Below, piece by piece: positions 1 through 7,527 of a DNA stretch of 29,262 nucleotides. Below the pieces are notes generated by a model. The model saw only the letters and a list, made by a program, of their open reading frames with translations. It searched no databases and was not told the origin of the DNA. Origin of the DNA: UBA1413 sp037447215 (GTDB lineage: Bacteria; Bacteroidota; Bacteroidia; Bacteroidales; Prolixibacteraceae); assembly GCA_037447215.1 (NCBI GenBank), contig JBBIHB010000042.1, positions 1 through 29,262 on the forward strand. Direction: 5' to 3'. Position 1 is the first letter of the stretch. Every line of letters starts with the position of its first letter. The position numbers and the translations under genes are program-made.

Positions 1-1
1 T

Positions 2-460
2 ATTGCTGACCTTATTGGCGCACAGGTTGAGTTTTTCGACAATTTGCCCCCTTCGCAAACCGCCAAAGTGATTTTCAACAATCAGGAATATAATTGGAAT
101 ACATGGGCCGAAGGCCTGACTATAAAAGATGCAAAACCACTGGCTGTGTTCGGCGACCAGTTTTACAAAGACCAGATTGCCGGCACCCGCAAGGATTTTG
201 GCAAAGGCAGCGTTACCTACCTCAGCGTTATCACCAACGATAAAAAACTGGAGAGCGATGTGGTGAAAGATGTTTTTACAAGGGCATCCATTACTTTCAA
301 AAACTTTCCTCCCGGGGTAATCATCGATTGGGTAAACGGATTATGGGTAGGAGTAAACTACTCCGATAAGCCTTATCAGATAGCCATATCGCAAAACCAG
401 AAATTTCTGATGGGCAGCGATGTTATTCCGCCTGCCGGAGTATCGGTATGGACTGAATAA
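2..460 (+). CDS. GH42-like beta-galactosidase, C-terminal part (5' end outside window)
   Basis: The reading frame is open from the first bases of the window, so this is the 3' end of a longer gene; only about 152 codons are visible. The start of the visible part (IGAQVEFFDNLPPS) and the later TRKDFGKGSVTYL segment resemble the trimerisation domain of GH42 beta-galactosidases, where a Tyr-x-Gly/Asp-x-x-x-x-TR-x-x-FGKG stretch is common. The last 50 residues (WVGVNYSDKPYQIAI) look like the small beta domain that ends these enzymes. No catalytic residue lies in the visible part, so the family call is an inference from the C-terminus. A beta-galactosidase would fit the neighbouring sulfatase, sialidase and hexosaminidase as one of the exo-enzymes that trim host-type or milk-type glycans. 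It ends 12 nt before the lipoprotein start of the next, broken gene, so the two were probably co-transcribed. Confidence 0.6.
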   Translation: MADLIGAQVEFFDNLPPSQTAKVIFNNQEYNWNTWAEGLTIKDAKPLAVFGDQFYKDQIAGTRKDFGKGSVTYLSVITNDKKLESDVVKDVFTRASITFKNFPPGVIIDWVNGLWVGVNYSDKPYQIAISQNQKFLMGSDVIPPAGVSVWTE

Positions 461-523
461 AATAAACTGACAATGAAAACTTTACAGTATCTCATCATTT
501 TCCTTGTATTTATGTCAGGGTGT

Positions 524-526
524 TAA
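524..526 (+). other. In-frame TAA directly after the lipobox Cys
   Basis: The reading is TCA GGG TGT TAA AGC AGG GAG TTT TAT GTA, that is S-G-C-stop-S-R-E-F-Y-V. The downstream frame continues as a recognisable mature N-terminus, so a sense codon, perhaps AAA (Lys), was probably here. An A-to-T change would explain the stop. Confidence 0.85.
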
Positions 527-1495
527 AGCAGGGAGTTTTATGTATCGCTAAATGGCAGCGACCAGAATCCGGGCACCAAAGCCAAACCTTTCCTTACTAT
601 ACAAAAAGCGCAGCAGGCAGTGAGGACTGAACTGACCAATGGAATGAATGGTGACATCACGGTTTATCTGGCTGATGGGAAATATTTTATTCCTGAAACT
701 TTACATTTTAACCCCGACGATTCCGGAAACAACGGTTTAAAAGTCACTTACAAAGCCGGAAAAGGCGCAAATCCGGAAATTTCGGGAGGCATCGAAATTA
801 CAGGGTGGGTTCAGGAGCAATCTGGGCTATGGGTTGCCAATATTCCGGATGAACTCGTGGGTACAAGTTTTCGTGAACTCTTTGTAAACGGGAAAAGATT
901 TACCCGGGCCAGGCACCCCAATGATAGTTATCTGCGTGTGGCAGAGGTTGACGCCGACCGGCGAACGAATTTCTGTTTCCTCGAAGGTGATTTTCCTAAT
1001 CCACATAGTCAGCAACAAGTAGAACTGGTTTTGCTTCACGACTGGGCCATTACCCGGATCCCGATAGCCATGATTGATTATAACCTTAACAGGATCACTG
1101 CTGTGGATTCCATTGGAGCAAAAGGTCTTAACTTTTTCAACCTTGATAACTGGGAGAAGAATCCACGGTATTTTCTCGAAAACGATATTGCCTTTCTCGA
1201 TGCACCGGGTGAGTGGTTTTTCGATACTTCTGAAAAATTGCTATACCTGAAGTTGCCCGATGGTTTGGAACCCGGAGAATTAAATGTGACCATACCTGTA
1301 ACAGGGCCGCACCTGGTTGTCCTGGAAGGAACAGAGTTTGAAAGCGTAAACAATATCTCATTTGAAGGCATTTCATTCAGCCATTGTGCATGGATGATCC
1401 CCGAAAAAGGGTATGCCGGGATTCAGGCCTGCCATTTCGATCCGCTCCCTTCATACGAAGGATGGGCGGTGGTGCCGGCAGCCATTTATGCCCAA

Positions 1496-1498
1496 TGA
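1496..1498 (+). other. In-frame TGA inside the beta-helix domain
   Basis: The reading is TAT GCC CAA TGA GCT GAT AAT GTC, that is Y-A-Q-stop-A-D-N-V. The same frame stays open on both sides and keeps beta-helix character. CGA (Arg) or GGA (Gly) changed by one base would give this TGA. Confidence 0.85.
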
Positions 1499-2319
1499 GC
1501 TGATAATGTCACTTTCCGGAATTGCTCCTTTTCGAAACTGGGAGGTTCGGGAGTCTGGTTTTCAACGGGTTCGTCAAATTGTACAGTAGCAGACTCCCAC
1601 TTCGAAGATATTTCGGGCAATGCCATTATGTTGGGCGATGGACGCGACCGGAAAGTGAACGGTGAAGTTTGGTGGAAAACTTTGCCGCATCAGGTGGCAA
1701 CGGCCAACACGCTATTGAACAACACCATTACTTTATGTGGAAGGCAATTTTATGGTGCGGTAAGTATCTGGTGCGGCTTTGTTGCCGAAACCCTGATTAA
1801 AAACAATCACATATTCGACCTGCCATACACGGGAATTTCGGTGGGATGGGAGTGGAGCCCTGCGCCCACACCTTGCCGTGAAAACCATATCGAAGGCAAT
1901 CATATCCATCATATCATGAAGGTGCTGAGCGATGGGGGTGGAATTTATATGCTCGGGCTCCAACCGGGAAGTACCATTACCGGTAACCTGATCCACGATG
2001 TAACCCTCAACGCCGGCAGGGCCGAAAGCAATGGTATGTTCCTCGACGTAGGAACCACCGATGTAACAGTGTCCGAAAATATCATTTACAACATTGCAAA
2101 ATCGCCATTGCGTTTTCACAGGGCAACCACCAACCTGGTAAAAGAGAACGTTCTTAGCTGTGCCGATGGTGTTCCTCCGGTACGCTTCAATACTACCCGT
2201 GAAGAAGACATCACACTTGAAAATAATCTGGTATTGAAGGATGATGATCCTGAAGACCGGAAAAAATTGGAAGAAGCCGTTGAAAAATGGCATAAGAGAA
2301 ATATTATTTCTGCAAAAAA

Positions 2320-2349
2320 TTGAAATGCGTTTAAAAATATTGTAATTTT
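2320..2349 (+). promoter_or_regulatory. Possible promoter of the DUF4143-type ATPase gene
   Basis: TTG at 2320-2322 and TAATTTTA at 2342-2349 are 19 nt apart, the spacing of Bacteroidota -33 and -7 elements; the -7 box matches TAnnTTTG at all but the last base. Repeat copy 1 would fill the spacer and copy 2 would lie just downstream of the start point. The region is AT-rich, so chance matches are likely. Confidence 0.35.
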
Positions 2350-2386
2350 AGCAAAAAATTTAAACGCGTTTAAAAATATTGCAATT
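2323..2386 (+). repeat. Two 25-bp direct repeats, each with a 10-bp palindrome, before the ATPase gene
   Basis: Copy 1 is 2323-2347 and copy 2 is 2362-2386, spaced 39 bp start to start. They differ at two positions (ATGCG/ACGCG and TTGTAATT/TTGCAATT). The head of copy 2, AAACGCGTTT, is a perfect palindrome; copy 1 has AAATGCGTTT with one broken pair. AAACG-CGTTT-type sites recall LacI/GalR-family operators, but no such regulator lies in the window. The arrangement suggests a pair of protein-binding sites controlling the downstream ATPase. Confidence 0.65.
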
Positions 2387-3653
2387 GGACGATGTTGTCA
2401 ACATACTAAGAAAATACAACTTCTGGGATAACCAACCGGTAAAAGTTGGATTTGTAAGGTTTGATTATCTCAATAAACTAAGTTCGTTTATTGGGAACAG
2501 CTTAATAAAAGTCATTACAGGTCAGCGGCGCACCGGTAAAAGTTATCTGATGCGGCAATTGATCTCTCATCTTCATAATTCCGGGGTTAATCCTCTCAAT
2601 ATATTGTACATCAATAAAGAAATGGCTGATTTTGATTTTATCAGAAACCATACTGATTTGCATAATATTATCAAATTGTATCTCGGGAATATAAAACCCA
2701 TCGGAAAGGTATTTCTGTTTTTTGATGAAATCCAACTGGTTGATAACTGGGAAAAGGTGATTAATTCTTATTCACAGGACTATTCCTCTGAATACGAAGT
2801 GTTTATTTCAGGTTCAAACTCAAAATTACTCTCTGGTGAACTGGCAAGTTTAATAACAGGCCGTTATGTTTCTTTTCAGGTTTATCCGTATTCATATTTG
2901 GAGTATTGTAATGTGTCAGGGAAAATACTTGAGAAGTCCACATTTATAGAGTATCTGACAGGTGGTGCATTGCCTGAATTATTTAACCTACCTGATATAG
3001 AAACCCGGAAGAATTATATGCAAGCATTAAAAGATACAATACTCCTGAAGGATATCGTTTTGAGAAATCAGATAAAGGATGCCAGTCTGTTGGAAACACT
3101 TTTTGCATTTTTGGTTCAAAATATTTCAAATCCGGTATCAATACAAAATATTGTGAACTATTTTTTGAACCTGAAAATTACAACCAACTACAATACAGTA
3201 TCTTCCTACATTGAATATATCAAACAAACCTACCTGATGCACGAGGTTTTCCGCTATGATATGAAAGGAAAAAAAATAATAGGTGGCACACGTAAATATT
3301 ATATCAACGACCTATCATTCAGGAATATATTGTTTCCCGGGTTTGAACCTGGCCTCGGCTATCTGTTAGAAAATGCTGTTTTTCTGGAGTTTAAAAGAAA
3401 TGGATATGACATTTATACAGGTTCTGAAAGGACAAGGGAGATTGATTTTGTAGTAAAAAAAGGGGGAACTACAAAATATGTACAGGTAACCTATATGTTA
3501 AACGATGAGAAAGTAATCGAAAGAGAGTTTGGAAACCTTGAAAGTATAAAAGACAATTTTGAGAAAATGGTAATTTCACTTGACGATGTGTCTTTTGGCA
3601 ATCGTAAAGGTATTATGCATTATCCGGCATGGGATATGGAGATTTACAAATAA
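2379..3653 (+). CDS. AAA ATPase with C-terminal DUF4143-like domain
   Basis: About 424 aa, a normal length for this widespread but poorly understood Bacteroidota family. The N-terminal AAA domain has a Walker A (GQRRTGKS, residues about 48-55), a Walker B (FLFFDEIQ, near residue 112) and a sensor-like FISGSNSKLL stretch. The C-terminus (LLENAVFLEFKR, EIDFVVKKGG, KYVQVTY) has the E...EIDF...V layout of the nuclease-like fold of DUF4143. No biochemical function can be assigned. No ATG lies near the N-terminus: in-frame TTG codons at 2379 and 2385 are the likely starts, and the frame is closed at 2361. The gene is clearly AT-richer than its neighbours and sits between two decayed glycan genes, consistent with acquisition by transfer. 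Two palindrome-bearing repeats lie directly upstream. Confidence 0.85.
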   Translation: MQLDDVVNILRKYNFWDNQPVKVGFVRFDYLNKLSSFIGNSLIKVITGQRRTGKSYLMRQLISHLHNSGVNPLNILYINKEMADFDFIRNHTDLHNIIKLYLGNIKPIGKVFLFFDEIQLVDNWEKVINSYSQDYSSEYEVFISGSNSKLLSGELASLITGRYVSFQVYPYSYLEYCNVSGKILEKSTFIEYLTGGALPELFNLPDIETRKNYMQALKDTILLKDIVLRNQIKDASLLETLFAFLVQNISNPVSIQNIVNYFLNLKITTNYNTVSSYIEYIKQTYLMHEVFRYDMKGKKIIGGTRKYYINDLSFRNILFPGFEPGLGYLLENAVFLEFKRNGYDIYTGSERTREIDFVVKKGGTTKYVQVTYMLNDEKVIEREFGNLESIKDNFEKMVISLDDVSFGNRKGIMHYPAWDMEIYK

Positions 3654-3713
3654 CATTAAGAGCCTGTTTATTTTCAGAATTAAAATTTATGTCCAAATAA
3701 AATTCAAGAGCAG

Positions 3714-4582
3714 ATGATAAGATCAGTTTTGGCAACTTTTTTTATAACCCTTTCTTTCAATATGTTGTGTGGTCAGCCTTATTTAAAACCTGATATGGAT
3801 TACATCAAAAAATAAAATCAACCACCGATATAGTGGCATTATGGACATTCAGCGAGAAACCGGGAAAAACACGAAAATCGGTGGTTAATGATAAATACCC
3901 TTTAACCGAAGCCAAAGGTAAAATCAGCAGGGTAAATGAAGGCCCTTTGTCGAGATACTCTGCTTTGTTTGAAGGAAACAATTTTCTTTCACTATCGAAT
4001 GAAACGACCGGTAATCTGAATATTCACGGAAAAAGCCAGGGAGTGACAGTAATGGCCTGGATCAAATAGGATGGTACGCAAACCGGTTTTATCGGGGGGA
4101 TGTGGAACGAATATCAGGATGGGGGCAAAAGGCAATATGGATTGTTTGTTTCGCTTCCACACTATAATGGAAAAGATCAGGTATGCGGCCATATTTCATG
4201 GACAGGAAAGCCAACCCCTCCTTTTCCATATTCCATCGATTATTCGGCCAGTAAACAAACCGTGAATGCTGAGGAGTGGAGTTGCGTTGCATTCACCTAC
4301 GACGGACATTACATAAAATCCTATCTGAACGGTGTGTTCGAGTCCCGTGAACCTGAATTAATAAGAAACACCAAAGGTTTTGAAGGGTATCCTGAAGGGC
4401 TTGTCCAAACGAAGAATCCATATTATTTTCCTGATGGTATGGGGAATAACGGTTCTGACTTTACTGTCGGGGCAGTTTTATTAAAGTCGGGAATGGGAAA
4501 TTTCTTTAAAGGATTAATCGGAGGACTGGCAGTTTTTGACCGTGCACTGAGTGAAAATGAAATTAAATCCTTATCATTGTAA
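3714..4582 (+). pseudogene. Secreted LamG/concanavalin-like domain protein, frameshifted and with an internal stop
   Basis: An ATG at 3714 opens a signal-peptide-like sequence (MIRSVLATFFITLSF) that reaches TAA at 3813-3815 just after an A6 run (3807-3812). In another frame the protein continues at once (KSTTDIVALWTFSEKPGKT), as expected if one A was lost from the run. That frame meets TAG at 4067-4069 (A-W-I-K-stop-D-G-T-Q-T-G-F) and then stays open to 4582. The body looks like a LamG jelly roll: YSALFEGNNFLSL, VTVMAWIK, GLFVSL, WSCVAFTYDGHYIKSYLNG and, at the end, LIGGLAVFDRALSENEIKSL. LamG domains bind or act on carbohydrate, often as part of larger secreted proteins; this one is short (about 290 residues if repaired). 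One frameshift plus one nonsense codon make a working product unlikely. It lies 42 nt before the sulfatase gene. Confidence 0.85.
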
Positions 4583-4624
4583 ATGAATGGATTAAGATTT
4601 ACCTGACTTAAAACAAAAAATAAA

Positions 4625-6199
4625 ATGAATACCATTATTCCAAAATCGGCTGCACTTTTGGCCATAAGCGCCGGATTTGTTTCCTGCGGGCCACTTCAGA
4701 ATGAAACTCAACGCCCCAACATTTTGTTTATAATGAGCGATGACCATACGCAACAGGCCATCAGCGCATACGGGCACAACCTGTTACAAACACCCAACAT
4801 CGACCGGCTTGCACGCGAAGGGGCCATCTTCCGGTCGAGTTTTGTTACCAACTCTATTTGTGCGCCAAGCCGTGCAGTGTTGCTTACCGGGAAATACAGC
4901 CACCTGAACGGAAAAGTGGATAACCATAGCAAGTTCGACTGGGACCAGCCAAGTTTCGCGAAGCTGATGCAGCAAAACGGATATGCTACCGCGCTTGTGG
5001 GAAAAATCCACCTTGATGGTATCCCCCAAGGCTTCGATTATTCAATTGTTTTACCTGGTCAGGGCGAGTATTACAATCCTGTTTTTCTCGAAAACGGGGA
5101 ACGCAAACAGTTTGAAGGGCATTGCACCCCACTGACTACTCAGTTTGCCCTCGACTGGCTTGAAAATAAGCGCGACAAAACCAAACCATTCTGCTTGCTT
5201 TACCATCAGAAAGCTCCCCACCGCAACTGGCTGCCCGAAACGAAATATCTTGATTATCTGGAAGATGTGGAATTTGAATTTCCCGATAACTTTTTTGATG
5301 ATTACGAAGGCCGTGGTTCAGCAGCACGAGAGCAGGAAATGCAGATTGTTGGTCACATGCGCTGGGGTCACGATATGAAATTTGAGAACGATCCTTACAC
5401 CGGCGAACCTACCGATTTCATGCGCGATATCAACCGGATGAATGAAGATCAGCGGGCTGCATGGCGTGCTTCGTATAATCCCCGCAATGAAGCTTTTATG
5501 AAAGAAATGCCCGAAGGCCGTGAGCTGGCTAAGTTTATGTTTCACCGCTACCTTCGCGATTACCTGAAAACCATCAAATCGGTTGACGATGGAGTTGGAG
5601 AGGTAATGGCATATCTCGAAGCCAACGGCTTGCTCGAAAATACAATAGTGGTCTATACTTCCGACCAGGGATTTTATTTAGGTGAACATGGCTGGTACGA
5701 CAAACGGTTTATGTATGAGCAGTCGCTTAGCACTCCTTTGCTGGTGCGCTATCCGAAAGAAATCAAACCAGGAACCGAAATTAAGGAACTGGTTATGAAC
5801 CTCGACCTGGCGCCAACCCTCCTCGATTATGCAGGAATCCCAGCTCCTTCTGACATGCAGGGAGAATCGTTCAGAAAACTGGTTTCGGGCAAAAAGGTTC
5901 CATGGCGCGATGCAATCTATTATCATTACTACGAATACCCTTCGGTACACATGGTTAAACGGCATTACGGAGTCCGCACCGACAGGTATAAGCTTATCCA
6001 TTTTTACTACGATGTGGACGAATGGGAAATGTACGATCTTCAGGAAGACCCCAATGAAATGAAAAGCATATATGGCGACCCGGCTTATGCCGAAGTTCAG
6101 GCGATGCTGCACAAAAAACTGGATGAACTCCGTGCAAAATATGGCGATTCGGATGAGCTATCGCAACAATTTCTGAAAAGTTACCTTGAAACCAGGTAA
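4625..6199 (+). CDS. Cys-type sulfatase lipoprotein (arylsulfatase family S1)
   Basis: 524 aa, full length. A lipoprotein signal ends at Cys21 (GFVSC), so the enzyme should be anchored in an outer or periplasmic membrane leaflet. The alkaline-phosphatase-fold sulfatase motifs are present: NILFIMSDDH (metal-binding Asp39/Asp40), the signature CAPSR at residues 79-83, GKIHL, HQKAPHR and YTSDQGFYLGEHGW. Cys79 must be converted to formylglycine, so an anaerobic sulfatase-maturating enzyme is needed from elsewhere in the genome. The family removes sulfate esters from sugars; with sialidase and hexosaminidase close by, sulfated mucin-type or N-glycan ends are a reasonable guess, but the sequence does not fix the subfamily. 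It is the only clearly intact catabolic gene in the left cluster, apart from the truncated beta-galactosidase. It converges with the MFS gene across 8 nt. Confidence 0.93.
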   Translation: MNTIIPKSAALLAISAGFVSCGPLQNETQRPNILFIMSDDHTQQAISAYGHNLLQTPNIDRLAREGAIFRSSFVTNSICAPSRAVLLTGKYSHLNGKVDNHSKFDWDQPSFAKLMQQNGYATALVGKIHLDGIPQGFDYSIVLPGQGEYYNPVFLENGERKQFEGHCTPLTTQFALDWLENKRDKTKPFCLLYHQKAPHRNWLPETKYLDYLEDVEFEFPDNFFDDYEGRGSAAREQEMQIVGHMRWGHDMKFENDPYTGEPTDFMRDINRMNEDQRAAWRASYNPRNEAFMKEMPEGRELAKFMFHRYLRDYLKTIKSVDDGVGEVMAYLEANGLLENTIVVYTSDQGFYLGEHGWYDKRFMYEQSLSTPLLVRYPKEIKPGTEIKELVMNLDLAPTLLDYAGIPAPSDMQGESFRKLVSGKKVPWRDAIYYHYYEYPSVHMVKRHYGVRTDRYKLIHFYYDVDEWEMYDLQEDPNEMKSIYGDPAYAEVQAMLHKKLDELRAKYGDSDELSQQFLKSYLETR

Positions 6200-6207
6200 A
6201 ACGATTT

Positions 6208-7443
6208 TTAAATAATCCCGCTTTTCTCTATTTCAATTTTTTCCTTTTCCTGTTTGAAGAGGATCATAAATGCAGTGGCAACAATTAATGCTATCAATGC
6301 AGGGTACATCATTATGTTTATCCAATGATGGTTTACAACTATCCCTGCTTCATTGGTAATCTGGTATTTTTGAAGAAGCCATCCGCTCATATTGGTTCCA
6401 AGTAACCAGCCAATTCCATAGGTAATAAATGTAAGGAAACCCTGAAGGCTTGCGCGAAGATCGGATGGGGCTTTTTTATCCACATAAATCTGTGCCGTAA
6501 CATAAAAGAAATCGAAACAGATTCCGTGCAGGATAATCCCAATGTAAAAGAATGAAACCAGTTCTTCATTGTTCCCGAAAGCAAATAATAAATATCTCAA
6601 TGCCCATGCAAACATTCCCATTAGGGCCATCCGTTTAATCCCAAGTCTGATAAAGAAGAAAGGCATCAGGATCATAAAAATAACTTCAGAAGCCTGTCCT
6701 AAGGTCATAATCCCGGCCACATTGGTCAGACCGCTCTCGTTCATCGACATATTGGCAAACTGGTGGTACATGGCAAACGGTAACGAAATCAGCAGCGTTG
6801 AAATAATCAGTACTGCAAACGAACGGTTTTTCATCAACTTTAATGCGTCAATTCCAAGCACGTCTTTTACCGTCACTTTTACATCTGTTGCTTTAGGCGG
6901 AGTGTCGGGCAGAGTGAAACTATAGATTCCCATTAGGAGAGACAACACTGCTGCAATGATCATCGGATAGGGCCCTAACTCAATATTGGTTACACTTATT
7001 GTAATGCCAGCTGCAATCCAGCCTATGGTACCAAGTACCCTGATACGGGGGAATTGTTTGCCCGCTTCGGGTGTGTGCCTGAATGCTATGGCATTGGTCA
7101 GGGCAATGGTAGGCATATAAAACATCATGTATAACAAAAGTACCCAGAAGAAAAGAGTTGGATCATGTATCTGTGAAACCCAGAACATGAGCAGCCCGGC
7201 TACCAGATGAAGTACCCCGGTAAGCTTTTGAGCGGCAAAATACTTGTCGGCAATAAGGCTCACAAAAAACGCAGCAGTTATTGATCCCCATGCCATTGTG
7301 CTGTATGCTTTGCCAACTTCGGCCCCCTGAAAACCAATGGATGTCAGGTAGTTTCCCAATGTTACATACCATACTCCCCAAATGGCGTATTCGAGGAACA
7401 TCATAAACGAGAGTTGCAGATAAGTTGAAGTCTTCAATTTCAT
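6208..7443 (-). CDS. MFS permease of the nucleoside:H+ symporter (NHS/NupG-like) family
   Basis: 411 aa with about 12 hydrophobic segments. The N-terminus LQLSFMMFLEYAIWGVWYVTLG and the IRVLGTIGWIAAG segment are typical of the NHS family (TC 2.A.1.10), named for NupG. In Bacteroidota such proteins are often found in sugar-use loci, so the substrate here may be a sugar from the locus rather than a nucleoside. A TTG 10 codons upstream (7473) is also in frame, but the ATG at 7443 gives the usual family start. It follows the symporter-fusion gene by 84 nt on the same strand and has its own promoter-like box. A second inner-membrane carrier in the locus suggests separate entry routes, for example for GlcNAc or other released sugars; this is inference. 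Confidence 0.85.
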   Translation of the reverse strand: MKLKTSTYLQLSFMMFLEYAIWGVWYVTLGNYLTSIGFQGAEVGKAYSTMAWGSITAAFFVSLIADKYFAAQKLTGVLHLVAGLLMFWVSQIHDPTLFFWVLLLYMMFYMPTIALTNAIAFRHTPEAGKQFPRIRVLGTIGWIAAGITISVTNIELGPYPMIIAAVLSLLMGIYSFTLPDTPPKATDVKVTVKDVLGIDALKLMKNRSFAVLIISTLLISLPFAMYHQFANMSMNESGLTNVAGIMTLGQASEVIFMILMPFFFIRLGIKRMALMGMFAWALRYLLFAFGNNEELVSFFYIGIILHGICFDFFYVTAQIYVDKKAPSDLRASLQGFLTFITYGIGWLLGTNMSGWLLQKYQITNEAGIVVNHHWINIMMYPALIALIVATAFMILFKQEKEKIEIEKSGII

Positions 7444-7470
7444 TGTCAGGTTGTTTAAGATTATGGTTTT

Positions 7471-7478
7471 CAAAATTA
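7471..7478 (-). promoter_or_regulatory. -7-like box before the NHS permease gene
   Basis: On the - strand the sequence reads TAATTTTG, a full match to the Bacteroidota -7 pattern TAnnTTTG, 27 nt before the ATG at 7443. I see no good TTTG about 19 nt upstream, so the call is tentative. Confidence 0.4.
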
Positions 7479-7527
7479 AAATTAAAGCTGAATATTTAAT
7501 GCAGCTTTAGTCAGGAATTGCATAATT

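Larger units (their letters stand above)
473..2323 (+). pseudogene. Right-handed parallel beta-helix lipoprotein, broken by two in-frame stops
   Basis: One reading frame runs from the ATG at 473 to the stop at 2321-2323 (about 616 codons) and is interrupted twice without any frame change: TAA at 524-526 and TGA at 1496-1498. The first 17 codons encode a lipoprotein signal ending in MSGC, and the TAA follows that Cys directly. After it comes the typical N-terminus of beta-helix carbohydrate-active proteins (FYVSLNGSDQNPGTKAKPF, then AQQAVR), and further on ELFVNGKRFTRARHP. The segment after the TGA has beta-helix repeats rich in Asn (NHIHHI, GNLIHDV, ENIIYNI). Such proteins include GH141- and GH110-like enzymes and polysaccharide lyases; the substrate cannot be told here. 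The 129 nt between the TGA and the next possible start is open and still reads as beta-helix (VTFRNCSFSKLGGSGVWFS). This points to two nonsense substitutions in one gene. Readthrough or sequencing error are alternatives. Confidence 0.85.

Noticed and set aside
473..2323. Stop-codon reassignment or selenocysteine to explain the in-frame stops
   Set aside because: Different stop codons occur here and in the next broken gene, one of which also has a frameshift, while the intact genes end normally at all three stops. Ordinary decay is simpler.
3807..3815. Programmed -1 frameshift at the A6 run in the LamG gene
   Set aside because: A run of A could slip, but the same gene also has an in-frame TAG at 4067, so slippage would not rescue the product.
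5678..6112. Long open frame antisense to the sulfatase gene
   Set aside because: It mirrors a conserved coding region, has no start context or known domain, and the sulfatase reading covers it fully.
6208..7443. Calling the MFS gene NanT, a sialic acid permease
   Set aside because: Its N-terminal motifs place it in the nucleoside:H+ symporter family, and the locus already has a dedicated kelch-SSS carrier, so a sialic acid role cannot be asserted.
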